Notes: a model not told the origin generated them from the sequence alone. 64,000 nucleotides of DNA from Actibacterium pelagium (GCF_002285415.1 NZ_NSBU01000007.1:952201-1016200), one strand, 5' to 3'. Counted from the stretch's first letter, positions 50,007-58,681 are shown. Program-made: numbers and translations.

Positions 50007-51179
50007 TTGGACAAGCTGAATGTAGCCGTAATTTTCGGCGGCCCCAGTCAGGAACACGATGTCAGCGTCGTCAGCGCGCACCAGCTTATGGATGCCGCAG
50101 ATGTGCGTAAAATCAACGTCATACCGGTTTACATGAACTTCGAGGGCCGCTTTTTCCACGGCCCCCTGCTGCGTCAGCTTGGCAAGTTTCGCCCCAAACC
50201 CGGCGGGTTGTCCGAGGTCCAGTTCGCATGGGGCGAAATGGGCCCCTGTCTGCGCCATGTCGGATCGGACAAAACGACATTGATCGACTGCGCCCTGCCC
50301 GTCTTTCACGGCCCCTTCGGAGAGGACGGTCGCATTCAGGGCATGCTGGAAGTTATCGGCATTCCAACAACCGGGTTCTCGGCGGTGAATTCGGCACTCG
50401 CCATGCGCAAAGACGCGACAAAATCGCTGGTGAAATCAGTTGGCGTGAACGTCCTGCCCCACGCAGTGGTCAACACCGAAGAACTGCGCCACGCTGACGC
50501 CGTTTGCGATCGGATCGAGGCAGAGTTCGCCTATCCCTTGATCGTCAAACCAGCAAACCTGGGGTCCAGCGTCGGGGTCGGTCTGGCCAAGGACCGCGCG
50601 ACCCTTTTGGTCAGCTTGCAGAATGCCCTGCGCGAGGACAGCTTTGCCTTGGTAGAGCCTCAGGTCCAGAACATGGAAGAGCTGAACATCGCCGTCATGT
50701 TCCGCGACGGAGAGATCTGTTTTTCCGCCATCGAGCGCCCGAAGTCCAGCGCGGAACTGCTTGACTTCAAAGAGAAATACCTATCCTCGGGCGACAGCAA
50801 TCAGGTTGATAGTGGCAGCAAACTTGGGGCCGGAACAGCGATCTCTCAGGGGATGCTTTCTCTGACCCGCGACATCAACCCTGACATTTCTGATGAGTTG
50901 AAAAACCGCGTCTATGACTACGCCGCCAAGGCCTTTACGGTTCTTGGTCTGCGGGGGGCACCGCGCATGGATTTCATGCGCAACACCGAAACCGGAGAGG
51001 TCTGGTTTAACGAGATCAACCCGATCCCCGGCTCTTATGGGTTTTTCCTGTGGGAGGCAGCATCACCAACCACCCTGTTCCCCCATCTGGTGGAACATCT
51101 GGTGCAAGAAGCGCTGGCAGACAGCCGAAAAGAGTTCGGCGATCCTGTCCCGCAGGCTGCTCAGCTTTTGCCCAGATAA
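50007..51179 (+). CDS. D-alanine--D-alanine ligase-like ATP-grasp protein
   Basis: A 390-residue ATP-grasp ligase. It shows VIFGGPSQEHDVSVVSA at the N-terminus, VFHGPFGEDGRIQGMLE, the ATP-binding FAYPLIVKPANLGSSVGVG and the metal site WFNEINPIPGSYGFFLWE. The NEINPIPGSYGF version and the length differ from housekeeping DdlB (about 306), so the second substrate may not be D-Ala. The start is TTG at 50007 with AGGACAGGA just upstream; no earlier suitable codon exists. It is divergent from the hydrolase/Mur ligase/dipeptidase genes, with the shared promoter in 49904-50006. Confidence 0.88.
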   Translation: MDKLNVAVIFGGPSQEHDVSVVSAHQLMDAADVRKINVIPVYMNFEGRFFHGPLLRQLGKFRPKPGGLSEVQFAWGEMGPCLRHVGSDKTTLIDCALPVFHGPFGEDGRIQGMLEVIGIPTTGFSAVNSALAMRKDATKSLVKSVGVNVLPHAVVNTEELRHADAVCDRIEAEFAYPLIVKPANLGSSVGVGLAKDRATLLVSLQNALREDSFALVEPQVQNMEELNIAVMFRDGEICFSAIERPKSSAELLDFKEKYLSSGDSNQVDSGSKLGAGTAISQGMLSLTRDINPDISDELKNRVYDYAAKAFTVLGLRGAPRMDFMRNTETGEVWFNEINPIPGSYGFFLWEAASPTTLFPHLVEHLVQEALADSRKEFGDPVPQAAQLLPR

Positions 51180-51180
51180 A

Positions 51181-51210
51181 AAGCCCGCCGAGGGTCTTCG
51201 CGGCGGGCTT
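51181..51210. terminator. Bidirectional terminator
   Basis: A 10-bp perfect stem (AAGCCCGCCG / CGGCGGGCTT, loop 51191-51200) lies between the convergent ligase and SnoaL-like genes, with an A run on the left and T-rich bases on the right. Confidence 0.88.
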
Positions 51211-51218
51211 CTGTCAAT

Positions 51219-51692
51219 TTACGGCTGATACGGCAGAGACGAGTGGTGCAGCACGATCCGCAGTGCACCGTCGGCGTCTTTCTTGTAGCCAAAGGTCTTG
51301 TCGACCTTGGTCACATTGCCGTCTTTGTCGGTCAGGATAACCCACCCCATCCACATGCCTACATCGCCTTCGATGAAGCTGGCTGAGGTGACAGATTCCA
51401 TCTCGCGCCAGCCCTTTAGGCCAAACCCGCCATCCAACGGATAATCGGCGTCGTGACCGACAAAATAGGACAGCGCGCCGGTGCGTGTCGGTCGGAAGGT
51501 TTGGTCGCCGCTCGCCAGCGTGGGCTTAAACAGAACCGGTCCCAGGTTGTACCCATAGGCGGCATCCAGAACACCCTCGGCAACCGGACGCGCAGCTTCA
51601 ATTCCACCCTCTTCATAGGCTTTAGAGATGGCAATCAGCCCCTCTCCCCAAGCCTGACGGGCCGCAGCGAGTTCGTCTTGTGTCACCGACAT
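51219..51692 (-). CDS. Conserved small cytosolic protein, NTF2/SnoaL-like
   Basis: A 157-residue protein with a helical N-terminus (ELAAARQAWGEGLIAISKAYEE) and a curved beta-sheet region (ALSYFVGHDADYPLDGGF, WMGWVILTDKDGNVTKVDKTFGY, LRIVLHHSSLPY) consistent with an NTF2/SnoaL-like cone fold. Relatives are sometimes labelled phosphoribosyl-AMP cyclohydrolase, but no HisI motifs are present. Start at 51692 with an AAAGGA site. Function unknown. Confidence 0.7.
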   Translation of the reverse strand: MSVTQDELAAARQAWGEGLIAISKAYEEGGIEAARPVAEGVLDAAYGYNLGPVLFKPTLASGDQTFRPTRTGALSYFVGHDADYPLDGGFGLKGWREMESVTSASFIEGDVGMWMGWVILTDKDGNVTKVDKTFGYKKDADGALRIVLHHSSLPYQP

Positions 51693-51938
51693 GTTTCTGT
51701 CCTTTCTAAAGCGCAAATTTCGTTCCTCGGTAAGTGTTAATCCCGAGCGATTAAGTCAAGGAGTAATCGAGATCTTTCAACGCCTACAGCGCCCGGGGTT
51801 CCAAACCCGCCTCTAGGGCACCACCCCCGCACTATGAAGAATACCAACTTCCGTGCAGATTGGCTGAATACACCGCGTTTCTAGAAACTTTCCTCAAATG
51901 CCCCATAGTATTTCGGCAACTCTTGCTGAACTCTTGGT

Positions 51939-53399
51939 TCAAGGTTCACCCAGATAAGGTGCCATCACAATCGGGATAACACTTTGAAGAATCTGCGGTT
52001 GGCGTATCAGTCTCTGTGGCCTTCCAGGCTCTCTTATCGCGAGTATCGTTTGACGCATATAAAGGGGGTTCACTTTCGTCTTGTACCAAATCAATCGGGG
52101 CCCATGGTCGCCGTGTATGACAACCGTCAGGTCCTCGATTTCCGCCGCCGCATCCAGCGTTGGGGCAAGCAAACTATACGTACATGCGACCTGATCCCAG
52201 TAGGCTTCATAGTAAACAGGGTCCATCGGATCGGAGCCATAGTACTGCTGGGAATATCCCCACTTGCTTATTGGTAGTAGATTACATTCCCTATCAAGCA
52301 CGTATGGGAAGTGTGGCAGCAATAGATGTACGAACAATACATCCCCATTCTGCATCTGTTTGATCCGGGAAGGCATCGCATCCATTACCCGTTTCACCGT
52401 TTTTGGTTCTGCGAAGTTATGAAATTGCAACCGCTCTGCGTCACTGAGAGTGAAATAAACAAACGCTGCAGACCGATACAACTTGACCTCTGACCGACCG
52501 CCAAACGCGAGTTTCTGATGCAACGCTATGCCTGCAATCTGCAACCGAAGCCAGAATGGCTCATCATAAAAGACACTGTTGTCGCCAAACGAGCTATAGG
52601 TTTCACATGTCAGCTCATCGATACCATGGCAGTAGTCTATGAAATCTGTCTGGATAACAGAAACATCGTATCCGCTGTTAACGAACCCCTTGTGAAGACG
52701 GTTCGACTTTACGCGGTGCAAGAATTTGTCTCCGGCACCAAGTTCTACAAAGTTGGTTTCATCCAATGACAGGTCCGCTATTGCCCCCATCGATCCTTTT
52801 GTCCTCGGCGAAACTGTTTCGGCTTGAGTTCGCACTTCAAAACCCCGCGCAACCAAGTCATCCAATATATCATCTGCGGGATGACCTTCCGCGATGCTAC
52901 CAGACATAGCGTCCGGTGATCCCATCTCATCTAAAACGATGTGCAGCAATTTTGGTTTAGCCACCAAAGCTGCTGCGCGATCTTGTTGGTTTTGATCCGC
53001 TACAAAGCTCTTGTTGTGAATCGGCGGCACGAAAAGGGCACTGACTGAAAAGAAAACCACAAACACGGTGACAACCGGTAGGACTTGTTTTTCGAATAAA
53101 AACAAAACCGCCAAAATTCCGTACAAAAGCAAGGCGAGCTCAATACCTGTAAGCTCTCTCGGGCCTATGAAATAAGCATCCAAAAAGGCACAAAATAGGA
53201 GCGAGAAGAATATCCAAAAGAGTGACCTAACTTTGCAGAGCAGTAGACCGAAACCTATTCCAAACAGAGCAGCGACACCGGTCAGCAAGATCACCTCAGC
53301 GCTCAAAACATTGTAGCCGGATTCCAGTAACATTGAGAAAGGAAGCGCGCTGGATACGGCTGTGAAAGCAAAGACGCGTGTTCTAGTGAGCTGTTTCAT
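51939..53399 (-). CDS. Membrane-anchored sulfatase/alkaline-phosphatase-fold protein
   Basis: A 486-residue protein with about five transmembrane helices in the first 130 residues, then a periplasmic alkaline-phosphatase superfamily domain: [19 protein letters not shown] (metal Asp), a central region with [17 protein letters not shown] (metal His), and [13 protein letters not shown] (metal Asp-His). Overall layout resembles LTA-synthase or EptA-type phospho(ethanolamine/glycerol) transferases, with sulfatase fold but no obvious sulfatase formylglycine motif. The start at 53399 overlaps the methyltransferase stop by 17 bases. Base composition is more AT-rich than the core, hinting at horizontal acquisition of the surface-modification operon. 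Confidence 0.78.
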
Positions 53400-54798
53400 A
53401 CGCAAACATGACCCGATTGTTCTCTTCAAACCGATGCTCTGCCGTAATTGCGGCCCGGTCCATGATGGCTTTGCGGAAGGCATCTTCGCTGTAATCGGAA
53501 TAGACGTCTTCGCGCGAAGCCAGCAGACCTTGCACCATCGCATCAGACTTTGGCACGAACTCGATCACACCCGAGGGCGCCATACTCATCAGCCAATCTA
53601 CGGCGTCAGCAAGCGGGAGGTTGCTTCCGATAACCATGTGGTGGATCACGGCCATCGCAATCATGCCGTCCGCTTTGGCACGCTGCTGCAGACCTTTACG
53701 CTCCTTTTGACGCCAGCCCATATCCGGCGTCGGATCGCTGAGATTCATTAACAAGGGCAGAACTGCCCCCGGGAAATCCCTTCTTTGCAAATAAGCGACT
53801 TCGATAGAATCGATATCGATGTCCAGGATGGTTGATCGACGAACTCCCCCCTCCATTGTGGCCCGCGTGTAGTCTCCGGTGTTACCGCCAACATCAATCA
53901 GTGATTTCGCGCCACTGCGTTGTGCCCAGGCCCTGACGAAGTCGAGCTTCGCTTCTTTCATACTGTCTGTGTAAGTGTTCTTTGCGGCGTAATCCTTCCA
54001 ATAGCTTGCGGGCCGCCGCTTTGATTGCAAACCGCTCACGAAATCACGCAATTGCCTTAGAATCGCGACATATTGCTGGGGCTTCAGGTGCCTTGGATGT
54101 CCCATGGTTGAAGTCGAGGAACTGGCCCGTGCGACAGAGCGCCCGTGAAGATAGACATGCATAAACCCGCTCGGGCTCGTAAATAGTTTTATACGTGGCA
54201 GGATCTTGAGTGCCTGGTCAAAGCCAATCCCCTCAATTGATCCTCGGAAGAATGGCTGGAACGGCAAACCACTCCACGCCTCGATCAAAAGCGGTAACAG
54301 GAATTGCCGGCAAAACTGGTTATAGCCCTCCCAGACCTGCCCGTCCTTGTACCGCCGCAAAGAGGTGCAATCTATGTGGACAGGATCACCGTCGAGAAAT
54401 TGCATATTATAGGCGGTCGCATCGCTCAGGACGAACCCCGCCTCAAAAGCTTTGATCTGAATATCCAGATGCGCAAGAGCCGCATCCTTCAGTTGCGAAA
54501 AAACCCATTCGTAAGGGTAGCTGAGGAACGGAACAACAGGGTGCTCGAATAAAGCGACTGCCGCTTCATTTCGGGCGCCAGTGAACAAATCCAATTGCTC
54601 CTGACTCGCCTTCAGTTGGTTGCAGCCGATCATCAATCCGCACTCTGCTAAATCATGAAGGATCCCGCTTTCATATACATCCTGAAAGGTAGCAATCCCG
54701 GTTTTGGTGACCGCTCGATAAACCTTGTTTTCTTTGGTGAAGACATAGGCGCTTGGATCGCGGAATGAGCCGTCGTCCAGCTGTGGTTTCAAGGTCAC
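53383..54798 (-). CDS. Kinase-like/SAM-methyltransferase two-domain protein
   Basis: A 471-residue cytosolic protein. The C-terminal about 180 residues are a class I methyltransferase ([45 protein letters not shown]). The N-terminal about 270 residues have a protein-kinase-like pattern: Asp126-x4-Asn131 followed by Asp143 ([10 protein letters not shown] and HIDCTS), matching the catalytic-loop and metal-site spacing of aminoglycoside-phosphotransferase-type folds. It may resemble NoeA-type nodulation methyltransferases, from memory only. It overlaps both neighbours, so it is translationally coupled to the small YIDPVTGS protein and the AlkP-fold protein. Confidence 0.75.
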
Positions 54799-55010
54799 TT
54801 CTGGTTTGCCCCATCGACCTCCGTGTCAGACGCCCTTCCAAAAAGCCCGAAGACCTTCTGACGAAAGTTACGCAACCCGACGAGAAGTGCTGCAAAACCA
54901 CCGATAAGCGTTTGCAGCACAATGCTTCCGGTTACGGGATCAATGTAAGCCGATGCGGTGTAGGTCCACGACATCAATGAAATTGCCGACAACAGAAAAA
55001 CAGTTCTCAT
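54795..55010 (-). CDS. Small membrane protein with YIDPVTGS motif
   Basis: A 71-residue protein with a signal peptide or first helix ([21 protein letters not shown]), the short motif [13 protein letters not shown] and a second helix (about 31-46), then a charged tail. The Y-I-D-P-x-T-G-S motif recurs in small proteins encoded beside surface-polysaccharide genes; its function is not known to me. It is first in the three-gene operon and overlaps the next gene by 4 bases. Confidence 0.72.
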
Positions 55011-55529
55011 TCAACATACTCCAACTTCCGAAATCCGGAAATTAGCTCGAAAAAACCAAAAAAATTTTTCAATATATTCCGGAAAATCTTAAAATACTTA
55101 TTCTTAATCTCTTATAGGTTGATAGCAGAGCGACTGTATTACTTCAAGTTTGCTTTCCGTCAGCACCAAAGAGAAAGCCTAGAGATTTTTTTGCCTCTTA
55201 AGGGCGTCGGACAAATTTCGGAATCGAATTTCTAGAGACCGATCGCCCCACATCCATCCGCAATTCAAACATATAGAAATTGACCGCGCTACAGCGCGCC
55301 TACGTAGTAATTCTGGCGGAACGACGAGCTTAACAAATTGCCCATATTGAACAATAAATTAGGAAGTTAATGGCGCACCCGAGAAGCGCCATTTACGGTT
55401 CCAAGCCGGTCCAAGAAGAGCTGTAGGTATTAGGTTTAATTAAGTTATTTCAACAATTTGTTTCCCAAACCGTCTTGATTGTTCCTTTGTGTTCCACCAC
55501 TTTATGGGGGAACAATTGGGGGAATTTAT
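55011..55529. other. 519-bp AT-rich gap upstream of the integrase
   Basis: No credible gene. It contains a compact foldback at 55202-55248 (GGGCG / CGCCC outer arms), a small CGCGC-TACA-GCGCG hairpin near 55288-55301, and a perfect 8-bp inverted repeat AATGGCGC / GCGCCATT at 55369-55393. No tRNA 3' end is recognisable. As the boundary between core and integrase it is where an attachment site would be expected. Confidence 0.5.
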
Positions 55530-56729
55530 ATGCCGAACCCTAATCCCAACAACAAGCCGCTGTCGGTAGCGTTCGTCAATTCTGTAAAAGCGCCGGGCAA
55601 ATATCACGACGGCAAAGGGACTGGATTGTTTCTGTTGGTCAAACCAAACGGAAGCCGATTCTGGGTGCAAAGACTGACCATTCGTGGAAAGCGAAGAGAG
55701 ATAGGCCTGGGAAGCCAGCAATTCACCTCCCTAGCCGAAGCACGCGAAAAGGCATTGGACAACAAGCGTATGGCCTTGGCGGGTCTTGACCCGATTGCAG
55801 AAAAGCGAAGAGCAAAACGGGTATTGTCCTTCGAAGAGGCCGCACGAAAGACACACATTGAACTGTCGCCCACATGGAAGAACCCGAAGGACCGGGCTGC
55901 ATTTCTCTCTACCTTAGAAACCTACATTTTCCCCCGCTTTGGTTCTGTTTCGCTTCCCGACGTAACCAGCGCCGACATTCGCCAAGCAATACTTGCAGCA
56001 CGAGAACGCGCGCCGGGCGTGGCCCGTAAGCTGGTTTACCGTGTCTCGTCAGTCTTTAGATGGGGCATTGCGGAAGGCATGTGCGTCAGCAATCCAGCAA
56101 CCACCGAAGCGCTGGCACTTCCTCGTGAAACGCGCACCCCAAACCATCGTAAAGCGCTGCCCTACAACGATGTTCCCGCCTTTTTAAAATCGCTAAAGGC
56201 AAGCAATGCCGGTGTTTCTACAAAACTGGCACTTGAGCTTTTGATACTAACAGCCACCCGCTCTGGTGAAGTTCGTTTGGCTGATTGGTCAGAAATTGAT
56301 TTGGACGAGGCAGAGTGGACCATTCCCGCCAGCCGAATGAAAGCGAAACGCGAACACCGCATTCCCCTTTCGCCCCGCGCTGTTGAAATCCTGTTGGAAT
56401 CCAAGACGCTTACCGGCGGCAAGGGACTAGTCTTTCCCGGAACGAAGAAAGGGAGACCATTATCTGACATGACCCTTTCAAAGCTGGTTAAAGAACTTGG
56501 CTACGATGTCCATGTCCACGGGTTCCGCACATCATTCAAAACATGGACGCAGGAACGAACCAACACGCCCCGCGAAGTTTCAGAAGCCGCGCTGGCGCAT
56601 TCGATCAAGGACAAGGCCGAAGCGGCTTATGCACGGTCGGATCTATTTGAGAAGCGGCGGAAACTTATTGAAAGGTGGGGTGCACAATGTGCCAATGTCG
56701 CTTCAGGCACCGTTGCACAGATCGGCTAA
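55530..56729 (+). CDS. Tyrosine recombinase/integrase (P4/CP4-57 type)
   Basis: The 399-residue integrase has an N-terminal DUF4102 arm-binding domain (FVNSVKAPGKYHDGKGTGLFLLVKPNG), a core-binding domain (about 95-190) and a catalytic domain with the Arg in TATRSGEVRLADW, His-x-x-Arg in HVHGFRTSF, a second His in EAALAHS and nucleophilic Tyr in AEAAYARSD. The start at 55530 follows GGGGGAATTT. The gene is transcribed into the element, as is typical when attL lies just upstream. Confidence 0.93.
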   Translation: MPNPNPNNKPLSVAFVNSVKAPGKYHDGKGTGLFLLVKPNGSRFWVQRLTIRGKRREIGLGSQQFTSLAEAREKALDNKRMALAGLDPIAEKRRAKRVLSFEEAARKTHIELSPTWKNPKDRAAFLSTLETYIFPRFGSVSLPDVTSADIRQAILAARERAPGVARKLVYRVSSVFRWGIAEGMCVSNPATTEALALPRETRTPNHRKALPYNDVPAFLKSLKASNAGVSTKLALELLILTATRSGEVRLADWSEIDLDEAEWTIPASRMKAKREHRIPLSPRAVEILLESKTLTGGKGLVFPGTKKGRPLSDMTLSKLVKELGYDVHVHGFRTSFKTWTQERTNTPREVSEAALAHSIKDKAEAAYARSDLFEKRRKLIERWGAQCANVASGTVAQIG

Positions 56730-56936
56730 CACCATGAAATTTATAAGTGCCCCAAGGCGTTAAGCACCTCCTTCGGTTACCTTAAACCATTACTGGAGCA
56801 ATCGGGCTTGCCACAGCCCTGTTAACACTATATCTTGTGCCTTGGAGAAGTGCGGCCACCAAATGATGCTATGCGTCTGCGGCGGGCGATCTATCTCAAA
56901 ACGACAGTCATGGAACACCCGCGTTGTGCGGGGGTG

Positions 56937-56990
56937 AAAAGGCCGTCTTGCTGTGTCCTTTGGAGCCAGCAAGGCGGCCTTTTCGTTTTT
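56937..56990 (+). terminator. Long hairpin upstream of the alpA-like gene
   Basis: A 17-bp stem (56937-56953 with 56967-56983) with a single G-U pair and a 13-base loop begins with AAAAGGCCG and ends with CGGCCTTTT, followed by CGTTTTT. It lies 207 bases after the integrase and 14 bases before the next start codon, so it may terminate the integrase transcript or attenuate alpA. Confidence 0.75.
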
Positions 56991-57004
56991 AAAAGGAGGT
57001 GCGC

Positions 57005-57184
57005 ATGCGCATCTTGAGAAGACCAGAAGTGGAAGCCCGCATCGGGCTGTCCCGTTCGACTCTGTACAAAATGATGTCAGATGGCGATTTCCCACGCCCA
57101 ATCAGGCTCGGAAAACGAGCTGTTGGATGGCGTGAAAGCGACATCGAAGACTGGCAATCCAACTTAACTCTGATCGGGAAATGA
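57005..57184 (+). CDS. AlpA-like transcriptional regulator/excisionase
   Basis: A 59-residue MerR-like winged-helix protein (RRPEVEARIGLSRSTLYKMM, FPRPIRLGKRAVGWRESDIE), the standard AlpA/Xis type that controls or assists excision of P4-like elements. An ideal AAAGGAGGT ribosome-binding site at 56992-57000 supports the ATG at 57005. The strong hairpin just upstream suggests transcriptional control. Confidence 0.9.
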   Translation: MRILRRPEVEARIGLSRSTLYKMMSDGDFPRPIRLGKRAVGWRESDIEDWQSNLTLIGK

Positions 57185-57207
57185 AAACACCCGCAACCTT
57201 GAAATCA

Positions 57208-57261
57208 GAGGGCGCGGGCGTTCGGGTAGCTTGGTACCTATCCCTTACCGCGTTCGCCCTC
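57208..57261 (+). other. Foldback between alpA and the next gene
   Basis: GAGGGCG (57208-57214) and CGCCCTC (57255-57261) form outer arms around a GC-rich 40-base interior with further internal complementarity. It lies in the 99-base gap between two element genes and could be a structured leader. Confidence 0.35.
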
Positions 57262-57283
57262 ACAAATCAAACGAGGAATTCGA

Positions 57284-57595
57284 ATGCAGAAATCAAAAAT
57301 TAACACTTGGTCTAAGGCCAAGTTTTCAATCGCCAATGAAGGCTCACCCACCTTCTACATAGGCGTTGGAGGTCGGCAGCGTTGGGCGCTGGAATGTTTG
57401 CTTAGAGCAGGAAAGAAAGGTTGCAGCCCGATTGACCATCCTGGCCCCCGCTGGTCGGGCTATGTGTTCGATTTGCGCGAATTGGGCGTACAGATCGAAA
57501 CTATCACCGAAGCGCACGACGGTCCCTTTGCAGGAACACATGCCCGGTACGTTCTGCGTTCGCAGGTTCAACTGGTTGAAGGGAACGCGGCATGA
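57284..57595 (+). CDS. Small element protein, unknown function
   Basis: A 103-residue basic protein (INTWSKAKFSIANEG, RRAGKKGCSPIDHPGPRWSGYVFDLRELGVQIETITEAH). The second half looks like a winged-helix unit similar to those in many alphaproteobacterial integrative elements. An ACGAGGAATTCGA leader precedes the ATG, and the stop overlaps the next ATG by 4 bases. Confidence 0.68.
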   Translation: MQKSKINTWSKAKFSIANEGSPTFYIGVGGRQRWALECLLRAGKKGCSPIDHPGPRWSGYVFDLRELGVQIETITEAHDGPFAGTHARYVLRSQVQLVEGNAA

Positions 57596-57912
57596 AACCT
57601 TCGAAACCACTAACCAGCCACCGGGAAACTTCAGACAGCTATAAAGGCGAGGTTTTCCGCAGAGACGACTTGAGGGTGATTGTCTGCATTCACTGCATTC
57701 AGTGGATACTACAACGCAAGAGGCCGTCTGGAGCGAAGTGGGAGGCTTTGGGCTACTTCCGGTCACGAAACGCGCTTCAACGGCTGTGGACGGGGCTACA
57801 CGGCCACCCTGCGCCCGAGATAGAGGATCTACCACCGAATTTTCCAAAGCGCCCTCGCGCGCGCGTATTGGTCACCCTACCCCGTTCAAGCGAGGAGGTG
57901 ATCAATGGATAA
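57592..57912 (+). CDS. Small element protein, unknown function
   Basis: A 106-residue protein translationally coupled to the previous gene (ATGA). The core VIVCIHCIQWILQRKR and WEALGYFRSRNALQRLWTG suggests a small alpha/beta fold; the C-terminus is Pro/Arg-rich. It is probably DNA-associated but has no recognisable catalytic motif. Confidence 0.62.
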   Translation: MKPSKPLTSHRETSDSYKGEVFRRDDLRVIVCIHCIQWILQRKRPSGAKWEALGYFRSRNALQRLWTGLHGHPAPEIEDLPPNFPKRPRARVLVTLPRSSEEVING

Positions 57913-58036
57913 GCGCCACCACCACCCTAACCCGCGCGACCTGCAAACCCGCAGATTGCAATCCAAGCACGGAATTGCCGGGCCTAGCGCCCGCGTCATT
58001 GCCGAGCTTTTCTATGGAGCGAAGCGAAATGGGTAA
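57905..58036 (+). CDS. 43-residue element protein with ideal ribosome-binding site
   Basis: An open frame of 43 codons begins MDKRHHHPNPRDLQ and ends ARVIAELFYGAKRNG. It is preceded by GAGGAGGTGATCA, a near-perfect complement of the 16S rRNA 3' end, and overlaps the stop of the previous gene and the start of the next. Such placement in a compact operon supports real translation. Function unknown; it is basic and His-rich at the N-terminus. Confidence 0.6.
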   Translation: MDKRHHHPNPRDLQTRRLQSKHGIAGPSARVIAELFYGAKRNG

Positions 58037-58406
58037 ACTCTACCGGCATGGAAAAAGGGGGGCTGGGCGTCATGTCCAGCTTCCCGAATGGCTACAGGCA
58101 TCCGAGGCATGGGCGACAATGAAGCCCGGCCCGAGAGCGCTCTATGTCGAAGTTAAGCGCCGCTATAATGGTGGGAACAATGGCCAAATATTTCTAAGTC
58201 ACCGGCAAGCGGCAGCGTTGCTCAACGTCGGGAGAGATACAGTGGGGTCATATTTTCAGGAATTGCTGAAGCGGGGATTTCTACGCGTTACGCGCGGGCA
58301 TTGCCTTGGCCCCTCCGGCATCGGACAGGCGGCATCTTATGCCATTACAGAAGAAAAGGTCGGAAATGACGCTGCAACGAAAGACTTCATACGCTGGCGT
58401 AAATAG
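58029..58406 (+). CDS. Winged-helix element protein, candidate replication/control protein
   Basis: A 125-residue protein (MGKLYRHGKRG..., then VQLPEWLQASEAWATMKPGPRALYVEVKRRYNG...). The region LSHRQAAALLNVGRDTVGSYFQELLKRGFLRVTRG is a clear winged helix-turn-helix. The domain type occurs in replication initiators and in gene-control proteins of integrative elements. The ATG at 58029 follows GGAG (58016-58019); an ATG at 58014 is also in frame. Four iteron-like repeats begin 8 bases after its stop, a possible binding target. Confidence 0.72.
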   Translation: MGKLYRHGKRGAGRHVQLPEWLQASEAWATMKPGPRALYVEVKRRYNGGNNGQIFLSHRQAAALLNVGRDTVGSYFQELLKRGFLRVTRGHCLGPSGIGQAASYAITEEKVGNDAATKDFIRWRK

Positions 58407-58413
58407 AAACCCC

Positions 58414-58549
58414 GTCGGAAAATCCGGCTTTCATTGGCCGGGTTTTCCCTCACCTAATGTCGGGAAATCCAGCCTTCGCCATTTCAAACGTCGGGAATTC
58501 CAACCACTTTAGGTCAATTCCCGCTTTTTTCGGTGTCGGAAAATTCAGC
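58414..58549. repeat. Four iteron-like 15-bp direct repeats
   Basis: GTCGGAAAATCCGGC (58414-58428), GTCGGGAAATCCAGC (58459-58473), GTCGGGAATTCCAAC (58490-58504) and GTCGGAAAATTCAGC (58535-58549) share GTCGG-[AG]-AA-[AT]-T-[CT]-C. Start-to-start spacing is 45, 31 and 45 bases. Each is partly self-complementary. They are followed by ATATATACAT. They could be origin iterons or a multi-site operator. Confidence 0.65.
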
Positions 58550-58681
58550 CATATATACATCTGGCCATTTGCCTTCCACTCTATGAACATCGAATGGGTT
58601 TGAAATGGAAATACCTAGCCAGACGAAAGACGCCCTAGTAAGTCGACACTTCGGAGCCCGTTTACTGCTTGTACAGCAACA

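Larger units (their letters stand above)
55530..58681 (+). mobile_element. Integrated element core: P4-type integrase, AlpA, small genes, iterons
   Basis: A run of plus-strand genes starting with a tyrosine integrase, then an AlpA-like regulator, four small genes and four iteron-like repeats. This is the usual build of a satellite-type integrative element. The ends are not defined: I found no repeat flanking it, and the accessory genes to its right may belong to the same element. Confidence 0.7.

Noticed and set aside
51219..51692. Assignment as phosphoribosyl-AMP cyclohydrolase
   Set aside because: No HisI zinc or substrate motifs; the fold pattern is NTF2/SnoaL-like.
55200..55440. Possible tRNA 3' end as an integrase attachment site
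   Set aside because: I could not fold any cloverleaf or find a CCA-type 3' end; only simple inverted repeats are present.
55481..55494. GTTC-N6-GTTC before the integrase as a possible SOS box
   Set aside because: The alphaproteobacterial LexA box requires a 7-base spacer; here it is 6.
56911..56936. GGAACACCCGCGTTGTGCGG, reminiscent of a type I-E CRISPR repeat
   Set aside because: Only one copy is present, with no spaced repeats and no cas genes; it is a simple hairpin in an element leader.
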